A stretch of 64,000 nt of DNA, from the NCBI GenBank assembly GCA_018365815.1, contig JAGZJH010000001.1, forward strand, positions 62,001 to 126,000, in the 5' to 3' direction. Each line of letters begins with the position of its first letter. The first letter of the stretch is position 1. A program made the position numbers and the translations under genes. The notes beneath the pieces were generated by a model that was given only the letters and a program-made list of their open reading frames with translations, had not been told where the DNA came from and ran no database searches. Shown piece by piece: positions 49,692-60,263 of the stretch. This DNA is from Erysipelotrichaceae bacterium. Lineage in GTDB: Bacteria; Bacillota_I; Bacilli_A; Erysipelotrichales; Coprobacillaceae.

Positions 49692-52301
49692 TTATTTTAA
49701 ATCATACCAATTTTTTGCATATGTGCCATCTGCTTTTAAAGAAACTTTTAACTCAATTGCTTCTTCCATTCCTGTTTTTACGATTTCCATCATTTTTTCT
49801 AACTCATCGCTTATGACATCAAAAATCAATTCATCGTGAACTTGAAGAATCATTTTTGATTTCATGTGATTTTCTTTCATCAAACGATCTACTTTAATCA
49901 TCGCTAATTTTAAAATATCTGCTGCACTTCCTTGAATTGGAGAATTCATCGCTAAACGTTTTCCTAATTCTTGACGCATGAAATTTTTTTCATTAATTTC
50001 ATGGATATAACGTTTACGATTTAAAATAGTTGCAACATATCCATGACTTTTACAAAATTCAATTTGCTGATCCATATAAGTTTTAATTTCAGGATACTGC
50101 ATAAAATATTTTTGAATAAATTCTTTTGCTTGGTAAACCGGTACCCCAATTTGTTCTGACAACCCAAAATCACTCATTCCATAAATAATTCCAAAATTAA
50201 CCGCTTTAGCTTGACGTCTCATTTCGCTAGTCACTTCATCATCACTGACATCAAAAATTTCAGTAGCAGTATGAGCATGAATGTCTTTATTTTCATTAAA
50301 AGCACTAATTAAAGATTGTACGTTTGCTAAATGAGCAAGTACCCTTAATTCAATTTGCGAATAATCAAATGAAATTAAGTAATCATAGCTAGGAATAAAT
50401 GCTTTACGAATCATTTTTCCTTCTTCGTTACGTACAGGAATATTTTGTAAATTTGGATCAATTGAAGATAAACGTCCGGTTTGTGTTAAAGCCTGATTAT
50501 AAATGGTATGAATTTTATCATCAATAAATATTTGTTCTTGTAACCCTTTAACATAAGTTGAATTAATTTTACTAATCATACGATAATCTAAAATATGATT
50601 AATAATTGGGTGAACATCTTTTAATTTTTCTAATACGTCAACGGCAGTTGAATAACCGGTTTTAGTTTTTTTACCATTAGGTAATTGTAACTTTTCAAAA
50701 AGAATTTCTCCTAATTGTTTAGGCGAAGCGATATTAAACTCAACTCCTGCTAAGCCATGAATTGTTTTTTCTAAATTTTCAATGCGTTCTTTAAAATCTA
50801 ATTCTAACTTTTCTAAAACTTTTTTATCAATTTTTGTTCCTGTAAATTCCATCTTAGCTAATATTTTAGCGACCGGTATTTCCACTTCTTCATATAATTC
50901 ATATTGATGATCTTCTTTAAGTTTAGAAATAACTGAATCTTTAAGCGTGTAAATGGCTTTTGCTTGTAAGCAAAGATGTTTTGCAATCAACTCACTTTCA
51001 GGAATATGACGTTTAGCCCCTTTACCAAACACTTCTTCATCATACATCACGTCTTCATATTCTAAATAATCACATACATATTTGATTTCATCTTTTAAAC
51101 TTGGATTTAAAATATAAGCCGCTAATTGTAAATCAAAACTATATCCTTTAATACTAATTCCATTCCACAATGAAGCCACTTGATGACGTTTAATATCATA
51201 ACCAAATTTATGATAGTTTTCATTATTTAAATAGGCTTTAAATTCTTCATCATTTAAAGCATCTTCATAACTGATATAATAACACATTTCTTGATTATAA
51301 ATGGCATAGCCTAGTACAATTGATTTATGATAATTACTATTATAAACTCCACTCACTAATGAAACATCACTTTGAATGAGTGGCATTTTTTTAACAATTT
51401 CAAATTTGAATTCACTGTTTTTTGTTTTACTTTTTTTCATCGTTAATTTTTTTAATAAGCTATTCATATCATAATGTTTATAAAAATCAACTAACTCATT
51501 TTCATCAAATTCTTTTAAACGATAGTTTTCTAATTCTAAGTCGATTGGAACATCTTTTAAAATTGTCGCAATTCGCTTTGATAAAATCCCTTGTTCAATA
51601 TTATCACGAATTTTTTCACCCATCTTGCCTTTGAGTTCATCAAGATGTTCTTTTAAGTTTTCGATAGTTGAATATTCTTTTAATAATTTTAATGCAGTTT
51701 TTTCACCTATACCAACAATTCCTGGAATATTATCCGCACTGTCTCCCATTAATCCTAATAAATCTCGCATTTGATCTGGTTGTAAACCATATTTTTCATA
51801 AAATGATTGTGGTGTAATGGCTTCGTCTTCTTTGGTCTTCGTATTACGCTTATATACAGTTACATTTTCATTTACAAGTTGCATCATATCTTTATCGCCT
51901 GTCATAATTGATACTTTATAACCTTGTTTAGAAGCATGAGTCGCCAAAGTTCCAATAATATCATCACCTTCATATCCTTCTAATTCACAAAAAGGAATAT
52001 GATGGGCTGTTAAATACTCCCTTACCAAAGCAAATTGGCTAATTAATTCTTGGGGTGTTTCTTTACGTGTTCCTTTATACTCTTGCATTAGTTCGTTTCT
52101 AAATGTTTTCCCTTTCGCATCAAATGCAACCACTACATAATCAGGATTATTTTTTAAAACATTTTCTAAACGATTGGCAAAACCAAACACTGCATTTGTG
52201 GGAATACCATCTTTATTAACCATTAAATTTCCCATTGCAGCAGTTGCATGGAACGCACTAAATAACCAGTAATTTCCATCTATTAATACAATATTTTCCA
52301 T
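49692..52301 (-). CDS. polA: DNA polymerase I
   Basis: 869 aa. A 5'-nuclease domain (ENIVLIDGNYWLFSAFHATA; EGYEGDDIIGTLATHA; GLMGDSADNIPGIVGIGEKT) is followed by a central exonuclease-like domain. That domain lacks the DxE catalytic residues (VLGYAIYNQEMCYYIS), so proofreading is absent, as in many Bacillota. The polymerase domain has SFDYSQIELRVLAHL, RRQAKAVNFGIIYGMSDFGL and ILQVHDELIFDV. It is in an operon with dnaE and mutM. Confidence 0.97.
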   Translation of the reverse strand: MENIVLIDGNYWLFSAFHATAAMGNLMVNKDGIPTNAVFGFANRLENVLKNNPDYVVVAFDAKGKTFRNELMQEYKGTRKETPQELISQFALVREYLTAHHIPFCELEGYEGDDIIGTLATHASKQGYKVSIMTGDKDMMQLVNENVTVYKRNTKTKEDEAITPQSFYEKYGLQPDQMRDLLGLMGDSADNIPGIVGIGEKTALKLLKEYSTIENLKEHLDELKGKMGEKIRDNIEQGILSKRIATILKDVPIDLELENYRLKEFDENELVDFYKHYDMNSLLKKLTMKKSKTKNSEFKFEIVKKMPLIQSDVSLVSGVYNSNYHKSIVLGYAIYNQEMCYYISYEDALNDEEFKAYLNNENYHKFGYDIKRHQVASLWNGISIKGYSFDLQLAAYILNPSLKDEIKYVCDYLEYEDVMYDEEVFGKGAKRHIPESELIAKHLCLQAKAIYTLKDSVISKLKEDHQYELYEEVEIPVAKILAKMEFTGTKIDKKVLEKLELDFKERIENLEKTIHGLAGVEFNIASPKQLGEILFEKLQLPNGKKTKTGYSTAVDVLEKLKDVHPIINHILDYRMISKINSTYVKGLQEQIFIDDKIHTIYNQALTQTGRLSSIDPNLQNIPVRNEEGKMIRKAFIPSYDYLISFDYSQIELRVLAHLANVQSLISAFNENKDIHAHTATEIFDVSDDEVTSEMRRQAKAVNFGIIYGMSDFGLSEQIGVPVYQAKEFIQKYFMQYPEIKTYMDQQIEFCKSHGYVATILNRKRYIHEINEKNFMRQELGKRLAMNSPIQGSAADILKLAMIKVDRLMKENHMKSKMILQVHDELIFDVISDELEKMMEIVKTGMEEAIELKVSLKADGTYAKNWYDLK

Positions 52302-52313
52302 AATAATTCCTTT

Positions 52314-55300
52314 CTATTTTAATCTTTTTACTTGATAAACAGTTAATGATAAATTAGTTTTAAAAGTGATCTTTCCCTCAACTAAGCATATCGCTCCTTT
52401 AGTTAAAATATGACGGTACTTATCATAATTTTGACTAAATACTACCCCATCAATTTGATCATTTTCATCATTAAATGTTACAAAACACATCTGTTGTCCA
52501 TTTTTATCATTAATTACTTTTACACGAACAATACTTAAAACACTGACAACACTTTGACCAATGTGTTTTTGATAATCCATAATATCAATCGTTTGATAAT
52601 TTAATTGCTCTTTATAAAGAGCAAGAGGATGTTTCGTTAAATAGATACCTAAAACATTTTTTTCATTCTCTAATCTTTCTAAATATTGATCTTCTTCATA
52701 TTTTAAAATCGGTTCATCTTGAATACCAATGGTATAAGTATAAGCATAATTTTCAAGTAACGCAATATTTTCTTTCATCATTTTTCTTGGATAATCAAAC
52801 TCGTCTAGTGCTCCTGCATCAATTAAAGATTCAACGACTTTTGAAGAAATTTTATGTTTATAAATACGAACAAAAAAATCAAATATATTTTTGAATGATC
52901 CATGTTTTCTAATTTCTTCAAGTTCACGATAAGCCGCTTCTCCAACATTTTTTATTGCTGTTAAACTATATCGAATATTTCCATCTTCAACTTCAAAACG
53001 ATCTGTTGAACGGTTAATTGAAGGAGGCAATAATGCCACACCGTATTTTCTTCCTTCTTGAATTAAAGACAATTTTGAAGATGTTGAACCTGCTTCACTG
53101 GTAATTAATGCAGCAAAAAACTCTAATGGATAATGTACTTTTAAATAAGCCATTTGATAAGCAATATAAGCATAGGCGACTGAATGTGATTTATTAAATC
53201 CATAATTTGCAAATTTTTCTATTAAATCAAATACTTTTGTTGCTAGTTCTTTAGAATAGCCATTATTGATTGCACCACTCATGAATTCATCTTTTAGTGA
53301 TAGCATTAAATCTGATCCTTTTTTAGACACGGCTTTTCTTAATATATCTGCTTTAGACAAACTAAATCCTGCGAGTTTTTGAGCTACTTGCATAATTTGT
53401 TCTTGATATATCATAATTCCATATGTAGGTGCTAAAATAGAATCTAAATCAGGGTGTAATGATTCAATAGGTTCTAAACCATGTTTTCTTGCTAAAAAGA
53501 TTGGAATATTTTCCATCGGTCCTGGTCTAAATAAAGCATTGGCAGCCACAATATCATTAAATGAACTTACTTTCATTTTTCTTAAAAGTTGTTTCATTCC
53601 TTCAGATTCTAATTGGAATACTCCAAAAGTATCCCCCTCAGCAATCATTTTAAATACTTCATGATCGTTTAAAGGAATTTCATTTAAGTTAATCTCAATA
53701 TTTTTATTAGTTTTAATCATTTTTAAAATATAATCAATCACCGTTAAATTACGCAAACCTAGAAAATCCATTTTAAGCAATCCCACTTCTTCAATATAGT
53801 CTTTTGAATATTGACTCATTAGTGCTCCACTTGGTCCTAAACAAAGCGGAATGACTTGATTTAATTTTTCTTTTGATAAAACAACTCCTGCAGCATGTTG
53901 TGAAATATTGCGAGGAAGTCGTTCTATTAAAAAAACACTAGGCATAATATAGCGATAATCGTTATCTCGATCGACCATTGTTTGAAACTGAGCACTTGTA
54001 TTATACATTTCAAAAGCACTTTTTTTTAATTTATAAGAAGTCGGAACTAATGAAGAAAGTCGTTCAAGACGAGGTAAAGGAATGTTTATGACCTTACCTA
54101 AATCTTTAATCGCCACTTTAGGTCCATAAGTATTAAAGGTTACAACACCCGCTACATGTTCTTGACCATATTTTTCAATGACATATTTTACCACTTCTTC
54201 TCTTCGATCATCTTGAAAATCGATATCAATATCAGGCATTGAAACACGTTCTTCATTTAAAAATCGTTCAAATAATAAATCATATTCAATAGGATCACAG
54301 TTTGTAATCCCAAGTACATAAGAAACTAAACTTCCTGCTGCCGAACCACGTCCCGGTCCAACTAAGATTTTATGCGTTTTAGCATATTTAACATAATCCC
54401 ATACAATTAAAAAATAATCTGAATATTTCATTTTTAGAATGATATCCAACTCATGTTTCAAACGCTCAATATAAACTTTAGGAATTTTCTTTTGACTAAA
54501 ACGCTTTTTAAGCCCTAAAATACATAACTGTGTTAAATATTCATGACTATTTCCATTTTTAGGAACTGGATAAGCAGGTAAATACATTATTTTTAAAGGA
54601 ATCGTGGCATTTAATTCATCTATTAAATTGATCGTTTCATCTATTAATTCATGATCAAATAATGCTTCCATTTCTTGAGTGGATTTTAAATATTTTTGAT
54701 TGGTTAACAATTCATGTTTTTGATTAAAAGTCATTGATTTTTTTGAAGCATTAACTAAATCCAATGCTAAAGCATCTTTTTTTTCCAAATAACTCACTTG
54801 ATTCGAAACAACTATTTTAATATTCAAAATTTGTGCTAACGATTTAAGTTGCTGATTGACTTTTTCTTGTAATGCGATTTGATGATTGTGTAAATTAATA
54901 TAAAAAGATTGGCCAAATAGTTGTCTAAATTTTTCTAAATAGCGCAATGCTTCATTATAAAGTTCTTTTGTTAATAAACGTTCAATTAGCCCATTTTGTC
55001 CCGGTGTTAAAATGACTAAATGTTCTTTAAACTCTGCTAATTTTTCAATTGAATAATATCCTTCAACTTGAATTTTTGTAGAAATTTGACATATATTAAA
55101 ATATCCTTGAGTATCTTTAGCTAATAATACAAATGGATATATTTCTTGATCAACTTCAATACTTGCTTCCATACCAATAATTGGTTTAATATTTGCTTGT
55201 TGGCATAATTTATAAAACTCTACCATTCCAAATAAATTATTTTGATCAGTTAATGCAATTGCTTTTTGATTTAATGCTTGAGCTTTTAAAACAATGTCTT

Positions 55301-55361
55301 TTGTAAGCATTGTACTTTCTTGAAAACTATATCCACTATAAACTTGTAAATGCCCAAACAT
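52314..55361 (-). CDS. dnaE: DNA polymerase III alpha subunit (DnaE type)
   Basis: 1015 aa. The PHP domain starts LQVYSGYSFQESTMLTKDIV. PDIDIDFQDDRR holds catalytic Asp residues, GRGSAAGSLVSYVLGI, HAAGVVLSKEKLNQ and YGIMIYQEQIMQVAQ follow, and an OB-fold lies near the end. It is shorter than the usual 1100 aa or so but seems complete. It extends primers at the lagging strand beside PolC. AGGTGGTGATGAT precedes the start. Confidence 0.96.
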   Translation of the reverse strand: MFGHLQVYSGYSFQESTMLTKDIVLKAQALNQKAIALTDQNNLFGMVEFYKLCQQANIKPIIGMEASIEVDQEIYPFVLLAKDTQGYFNICQISTKIQVEGYYSIEKLAEFKEHLVILTPGQNGLIERLLTKELYNEALRYLEKFRQLFGQSFYINLHNHQIALQEKVNQQLKSLAQILNIKIVVSNQVSYLEKKDALALDLVNASKKSMTFNQKHELLTNQKYLKSTQEMEALFDHELIDETINLIDELNATIPLKIMYLPAYPVPKNGNSHEYLTQLCILGLKKRFSQKKIPKVYIERLKHELDIILKMKYSDYFLIVWDYVKYAKTHKILVGPGRGSAAGSLVSYVLGITNCDPIEYDLLFERFLNEERVSMPDIDIDFQDDRREEVVKYVIEKYGQEHVAGVVTFNTYGPKVAIKDLGKVINIPLPRLERLSSLVPTSYKLKKSAFEMYNTSAQFQTMVDRDNDYRYIMPSVFLIERLPRNISQHAAGVVLSKEKLNQVIPLCLGPSGALMSQYSKDYIEEVGLLKMDFLGLRNLTVIDYILKMIKTNKNIEINLNEIPLNDHEVFKMIAEGDTFGVFQLESEGMKQLLRKMKVSSFNDIVAANALFRPGPMENIPIFLARKHGLEPIESLHPDLDSILAPTYGIMIYQEQIMQVAQKLAGFSLSKADILRKAVSKKGSDLMLSLKDEFMSGAINNGYSKELATKVFDLIEKFANYGFNKSHSVAYAYIAYQMAYLKVHYPLEFFAALITSEAGSTSSKLSLIQEGRKYGVALLPPSINRSTDRFEVEDGNIRYSLTAIKNVGEAAYRELEEIRKHGSFKNIFDFFVRIYKHKISSKVVESLIDAGALDEFDYPRKMMKENIALLENYAYTYTIGIQDEPILKYEEDQYLERLENEKNVLGIYLTKHPLALYKEQLNYQTIDIMDYQKHIGQSVVSVLSIVRVKVINDKNGQQMCFVTFNDENDQIDGVVFSQNYDKYRHILTKGAICLVEGKITFKTNLSLTVYQVKRLK

Positions 55362-55421
55362 ATCATCACCACCTCATTTATTATTATACCATTTTTTTTA
55401 TCTATGATAAAGAAGCAAACA

Positions 55422-55733
55422 CTATAATAAACAACGATATGAAACAAGCAACAACAATATAATGATATATAAAGCACTACAATAATAAATAATACTTAAA
55501 ATTAAATATCGATAAAAATAATTGTTAACTAAAATACGAAAAATAAACAGATAGATTAAATAATAATTATATTGACAATCAATACACCTAAATACTTTTG
55601 TATTGGCAATCACGACACATGATAATATCACTGCTATTAAATGAAACAAAGGAAGCCATTTGTATAAAAAAAGTTGCAAACTTAAACATATTACACATAA
55701 GACTTGTAATTCTCTTATTTTCTTAATTAACAT
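55422..55733 (-). CDS. Hypothetical hydrophobic protein
   Basis: A 103-aa frame from MLIKKIRELQVL with three or four hydrophobic stretches (LVLCVICLSLQLFLYKWL; LFHLIAVILSCVVIAN; YYLIYLFIFRILVNNYFY; ALYIIILLLLVSYRCLL). No family recognised. The region is AT-rich and hydrophobic frames arise by chance there, so this is a moderate call. The stop is 60 bp from dnaE. Confidence 0.45.
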   Translation of the reverse strand: MLIKKIRELQVLCVICLSLQLFLYKWLPLFHLIAVILSCVVIANTKVFRCIDCQYNYYLIYLFIFRILVNNYFYRYLILSIIYYCSALYIIILLLLVSYRCLL

Positions 55734-55768
55734 TTTAATCACCTATTATATTATATGAGATAAAATAA

Positions 55769-55793
55769 AAAAGAAGTCCTGAGACTTCTATAA
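55769..55793 (-). terminator. Terminator of the TSCPD gene
   Basis: AGAAGTC-TCAG-GACTTCT and TTTTTATT on the minus strand. Confidence 0.88.
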
Positions 55794-56030
55794 AGATGAT
55801 TTTAAAGCTTTCGCTAATTGATCTGGGCAAGATGTTGATTTAGCTCCACAACGAATACCTTCTAAACGTGAAATGACTTCTTCAACATTCATACCTTCTA
55901 CTAATTTTCCCACACCTTGAGTATTTCCAGAACACCCACCAACAAATTTAACTGATGAAACTTTGCCATCTTCAACAACAATTTTCATATTTTTACAACA
56001 TACACCTTCTGGTTTATAATTAAATTCCAT
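55788..56030 (-). CDS. TSCPD-domain protein (TIGR03905-like)
   Basis: Start at 56030, 8 nt after GGAGG. The 80-aa protein has VCCKNMKIVVEDGKV, VKFVGGCSGNTQGVGKLVEG and CGAKSTSCPDQLAKAL. The TSCPD motif occurs alone or at the end of class II ribonucleotide reductases. Its role in the stand-alone form is unknown. Confidence 0.9.
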   Translation of the reverse strand: MEFNYKPEGVCCKNMKIVVEDGKVSSVKFVGGCSGNTQGVGKLVEGMNVEEVISRLEGIRCGAKSTSCPDQLAKALKSSL

Positions 56031-56071
56031 GTTCATTACCTCCCTTATAAGTTAGTATGTTATCATTAATA

Positions 56072-56118
56072 AATAAAAAAATCAATAAAAGAGAAACGCT
56101 CTCTTATTGATTTTTATA
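56072..56118 (-). terminator. Terminator of apbE
   Basis: AAAAATCAATAA and TTATTGATTTTT flank AGAG-CGTT-TCTC and are followed by T-rich sequence on the minus strand. Confidence 0.9.
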
Positions 56119-57189
56119 AAAATTATCCCCTTCAACAAGTCCAGAACTATATTCTACTGTTCCATCGTTTAATAACCAAATTGCTTCTACTCCTTCTAAT
56201 GATTCTACAAATGCTTTACCTTCTTCAAAAGGAGTTAAAAATAATACTGAGGATAAAAAATCAGCATAACCTGAATCTTCTGTGACAATACTTACAGATC
56301 TAAAATAAGTCGCTGGATATAAGGTATCGGGATCAATTAAATGGTTATAAACTTTACCATCAGTTCCAACAAAATTACGTTGATAATCGCCACTTGTCAC
56401 AACTGAAACATCAGTCGCAATAATATAAGCAGGATAGTTTTCATCATATGCCCCACTATTTGGTGTTTCAATTCCAAGTAAAAATTCTTTTTTACTTCTT
56501 GGTAAATTTTCATTTCCTTTAGCTTCTAATTTACGAGTTCCATGCCCGGCAACATTTCCGCCTGCTGAAAGTAAGAAACTTTCAACACCAGAATCAATGA
56601 GTTTATCTTTTATAATCTCAACTGCATACCCTTTAGCAGTTGCTCCTACATCAATTTTGGTATTGACATCACTAATATATACAGTGCTATTTTCTTTATC
56701 AATCATGATATTATTGATGTTTGTATATTGATTGGCTTGTTCTAATTGCGCTTGAGTAGGGGGCTCTCCTATTCCACCTACTGCGTTTTCACGGCTATCA
56801 TGCCACAAATCAAGCACTGACCCCATCGCAATATTCACTTTAGATGAAATGGTATGATAATTTTTAATCGATTCTTCTAATAAATCAATAATCACTTGAT
56901 CTACTTTCACTGGTTTAATTCCCGCATTATCATTAATTGTTTTAATGTTATTGACACCTTCATGTGAAGTGTATTTATCAAACAAGTGATCAAGTTGCGT
57001 CATTTCCTCTTTAATCATTGTCACTTGTTGATCAAATTCTTCTTGTTTTTTTGCATAAGCAATATATGTGGTCACTGTATCAAACGGTCCTGAAAAAGTT
57101 GTTTTCAAATATTGATATTCAGGTTTAGATTTGCAACCTGTTATTGATAATATCAAAGACAATGTGCAAATAATTTTTAGTAGTTTCAT
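56104..57189 (-). CDS. apbE: FAD:protein FMN transferase, lipoprotein
   Basis: 361 aa with lipoprotein signal (CTLSLILSITGCKSKP). ApbE motifs: FDTVTTYIAYAKKQEE, KVDVGATAKGYAVEIIKDKL-like DVGATAKGYAVEI, SFLLSAGGNVAGHG and YQRNFVGTDGKVYNHLIDPD. It attaches FMN to Thr in (S/T)GAT sites, which here include the RnfG-type, RnfD-type and FMN_bind proteins encoded at 38523 and 61986-64000. Confidence 0.96.
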   Translation of the reverse strand: MKLLKIICTLSLILSITGCKSKPEYQYLKTTFSGPFDTVTTYIAYAKKQEEFDQQVTMIKEEMTQLDHLFDKYTSHEGVNNIKTINDNAGIKPVKVDQVIIDLLEESIKNYHTISSKVNIAMGSVLDLWHDSRENAVGGIGEPPTQAQLEQANQYTNINNIMIDKENSTVYISDVNTKIDVGATAKGYAVEIIKDKLIDSGVESFLLSAGGNVAGHGTRKLEAKGNENLPRSKKEFLLGIETPNSGAYDENYPAYIIATDVSVVTSGDYQRNFVGTDGKVYNHLIDPDTLYPATYFRSVSIVTEDSGYADFLSSVLFLTPFEEGKAFVESLEGVEAIWLLNDGTVEYSSGLVEGDNFYKNQ

Positions 57190-57247
57190 AAACTCCTCCT
57201 TTTTAGATATTATAAACTATTACTCTAAAAATAGAAAGTAAAATTGT

Positions 57248-58983
57248 TTATCTTGGTATGTTTAATTTATTCTCGTTTTCAAATGAATAATGTTGCCCTT
57301 TATAAATGACTTCACTAATATTTTTAAACCCTTCAATACTTATAGTTAAAGTCGATTCATCACCACTTACTATGATTTTACCAATTTCTCCATTTAACCC
57401 ATTCACTGTTTCTTCAAGGTAACTATTCTTTGAAATTTCATATAAACAAATTGAAACACTATCTAAATAATCATAATGAGCTGAGTTTTTGTTTAATGAA
57501 GTGACAATAATTGAATTTTCTCTTGCTAATAATGGTAAATTTATATAATCATAAGTTTCATGGATTCACTGGTTTCTGTTATATGTTTGATGAGTTAATA
57601 TATTTGTCCATTTTCCTTAAAGATTGGGGCAACAAGTAGGTTTTTACCTAACATATATTGATGATCTAAAGTATGGGTATTATAATCTTTACTAAATTCT
57701 AACACCATTGCACGCATTATTGGAATTCCTGTTTTTGATGTGAAGTTGGCTTCTGAATATAAATATGGCATTAATGCACATTTTAATTTTGTGAATTTAC
57801 GTGTGACTGCAACTGCTTCTTCATCATAATTCCAAGGAACTTTGTACTCACCACTACCGTGGTATCTTGAATGTGTCGAAAGTAATCCAAATTGTGTCCA
57901 ACGTTTATACAAATCAGGTGAACATCCATCTTCAAATCCGCCAATATCATGTGACCAATAGCCAAATCCAGATAACGTGAAAGACAATCTTCCTCTTAAT
58001 GATTCTGCCATTGACGAGTATTCAGAAACACAGTCTCCGCCCCAATGAACAGGAAATTGTTATCCACCAACTGTCGCACTACATGCAAATAAAACTACCT
58101 CATTTTTTCCTTTTTCTTTAATCAATAATTCAAAAACTGCTTTATTATAAAGATGAGTATAATAATTGTGCATACGTTTTGCATCACTGCCATCTGCATA
58201 AACAACATCAGTAGGTATTCTTTCTCCAAAATCAGTTTTAAAGCAATCTACCCCCATATCAAGTAATTGTTTTAAATATGATAAATACCAATTAATGGCT
58301 TGTTTGTTAGTAAAATCAACTAATCCCATACAAGATTGCCACATATCCCATTGCCATACACTGCCATTTTCTTTTTTGAGTAAATAACCTTTTTCCATTC
58401 CTTCTTTAAATAAAAGCGATTTTTGAGCAATATACAGATTGATCCATACACAGAGTTTAATTCCTTTATCGTAATTTTTTTGAAGCATTGCTTTAGGGTT
58501 AGGGAAAATTCTTGAATTCCATTTGAAATTACACCATTCAAATTCCTCCATCCAACAACAATCAAAGTGGAATACATCTAAAGAAATATCTCTTTCAAGC
58601 ATTCCAACAATAAATTCATTGACTGTTTTTTCATCATAATCTGTTAAAAATGAAGTTGAGAGCCATAATCCAAATGACCATGTGGGAGGAAGCGTTGGTT
58701 TACCAGTTAAAATAGTGTAATTTTCTAATACATTTTTCATATTATTTCCACCAATAAAACAATAATTTAAAATTTCTCCCTCAACACTGAATTGTACTTT
58801 TGAAACTTTTTTACTTACGATTTCATAACTGACCAAATCCGGTGTGTTAACAAATATTCCATAACTACGATTCGAAATATAGAATGGAATTTTTTTATAC
58901 CTTTGTTCACTTCCAGTATCACCATCTTTATTGTAAATGTCGACAATTTGTCCATTTTTGACAAATGGAGTAAAACGGTTCAC
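57248..58983 (-). pseudogene. GH31 alpha-xylosidase/glucosidase remnant
   Basis: One frame from 58983 to 57595 is interrupted by TAA (58060) where Gln would stand before FPVHWGGDC. Nucleophile KTDFGERIP and the acid/base region WGGDC are both present. After another stop and a shift near 57590 the C-terminal beta domain continues (LPLLARENSIIVTSLNKNS) to 57248. The first 170 or so residues of YicI-like enzymes are missing. The gene is therefore a decayed fragment of about 575 codons of a 770-aa enzyme. No other gene is in 57190-57594. Confidence 0.85.
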
Positions 58984-59009
58984 TAATCCATAAATATATT
59001 AAATAAAAT

Positions 59010-59036
59010 TAAAAACTGGAATTAATCCAGTTTTTA
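59010..59036 (-). terminator. Terminator of the duplicated lipoprotein gene
   Basis: AAAACTGGA-TTAAT-TCCAGTTTTT on the minus strand. Confidence 0.88.
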
Positions 59037-59072
59037 TTCATCAGCTTTAATTATTTTATAGTTTTGGTTTAA

Positions 59073-59972
59073 TTATTTTGCGTTTGCAATTGCTTCAGCA
59101 TATGCTCCTAAGAAATCATCGATAACGATTGTACATCCAGCAGCTAAATCTGTTCCTGTATTAGCAGCTTTTCCACCATGGAAATCCATAGTTTCTACAC
59201 CAGCAATTTCATCTGCAGTTTTTCCGTTAGCCCATTTTTCAAATTCTTCAGCTTGTTCAAACCATTCTTTTTTGATAGCTGAAGCATCTTTCATTCCATA
59301 ATCAGCTTGTAATTCTTTTTTAGATTTTGATTCATCTTTACCATTAGGGTTTTGAGAAACATCTACGAAAGACCAAACAACTTTACCTTTGCTATCTAAT
59401 GCAACAGCAGCAGTAGTTGTATTTTTTTGTCCTTTTTCTTCATTATAACTAGAAATTTCACCAGCACCTACTTTGTCTGCTTTAACTTCAGTCATATTTT
59501 TTCCAGCTTCTTCAATAGCCGCTAAAATGTCATCTAATACAATTGTACATCCAGCAGCTAAGTCTGTTCCTGTATTAGCAGCTTTTCCACCATGGAAATC
59601 CATAGTTTCAACTCCTGCGATTTCTTCTAATGTTTTACCAGTTGCCCATTTTTCAAATTCTTCAGCTTGTTCAAACCATTCTTTTTTGATAGCTGAAGCA
59701 TCTTTCATTCCATAATCAGCTTGTAATTCTTTTTTAGTTTTAGTTTCATCTTTTTTGTTAGGTGTTTGGAAAGCATCAATATCAATAAATGCTACTTTAC
59801 CTTTACTATCTAATGCAACAGTTGCAGTAGTAGTACTTGTTTTATCACCTGGAGTGATTGTCATACCAAAACCTACTTTTGTGTACTTAGCTGATGATGA
59901 AGTACACCCTGAAAGTGTTGCCACCATTGTCGCACAAGCGGCAAATGCGATGACTTTTTTCATTTTGTTCAT
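59073..59972 (-). CDS. Lipoprotein made of two near-identical domains
   Basis: 299 aa, lipoprotein signal AACATMVATLSGC. Two repeats (about residues 35-165 and 170-299) share long identical stretches such as KKELQADYGMKDASAIKKEW and AANTGTDLAAGCTIV. Each repeat starts with a beta-rich (T)TTATVALDSKGKV strand set. The layout resembles FMN_bind proteins but no (S/T)GA(S/T) flavin motif is present; TGTD and AGCT stand where it would be. It lies beside rnf and apbE. It may be a redox or substrate-binding partner; function is not known. Confidence 0.8.
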   Translation of the reverse strand: MNKMKKVIAFAACATMVATLSGCTSSSAKYTKVGFGMTITPGDKTSTTTATVALDSKGKVAFIDIDAFQTPNKKDETKTKKELQADYGMKDASAIKKEWFEQAEEFEKWATGKTLEEIAGVETMDFHGGKAANTGTDLAAGCTIVLDDILAAIEEAGKNMTEVKADKVGAGEISSYNEEKGQKNTTTAAVALDSKGKVVWSFVDVSQNPNGKDESKSKKELQADYGMKDASAIKKEWFEQAEEFEKWANGKTADEIAGVETMDFHGGKAANTGTDLAAGCTIVIDDFLGAYAEAIANAK

Positions 59973-60000
59973 ATAACTTCCCGTCCTTATAAATGTATTT

Positions 60001-60059
60001 GTTAGACCATTTACATTTTCTAACGAGACTATTATACACTAAAATTGTTTATTAGACAA
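60001..60059 (-). promoter_or_regulatory. Promoter of the duplicated lipoprotein gene, with 5' inverted repeat
   Basis: TTGTCT (60059-60054), 17 bp, TATAAT (60036-60031). Just after the expected start of transcription, GTTAGA and TCTAAC (60024-60001) form an inverted repeat, either an operator or a 5' hairpin that stabilises the message. The rest of the 59973-60186 gap is AT-rich without ORF. Confidence 0.7.
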
Positions 60060-60186
60060 GACATTATCGACTATTTTGTAACCTCTTTCAACGTCGAATG
60101 ATGACAATTTTTTAAAAAAATTTGATAATTACAACACTTTTTCAACTTGATTTAACATTACTTTTTTAAAATTATTCGTATTTTTC

Positions 60187-60262
60187 ACAACAAAAAAAGT
60201 ATTAATGAAGCAATATAATGAAATATAAACAAATTTCATACACGCCCCATAATACTTTTTTG
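60187..60262 (-). terminator. Terminator of the rnf operon
   Basis: AAAAAAGTATTA and TAATACTTTTTTT on the minus strand pair around a second nested stem (ATGAAAT/ATTTCAT). It follows directly on the stop of the short rnfB, which shows that rnfB is not continued further. Confidence 0.7.
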
Positions 60263-60263
60263 A

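Noticed and set aside
55286..55477. 63-codon ORF overlapping the start of dnaE
   Set aside because: It covers the dnaE start in another frame, and its Met codons have no RBS.
57783..57965. Short leftward ORF within the GH31 remnant
   Set aside because: It is an alternative frame of the degraded GH31 gene with no independent support.
59073..59972. Calling the duplicated lipoprotein an FMN_bind protein
   Set aside because: No (S/T)GA(S/T) flavin site is present in either half, so the name would not be supported.
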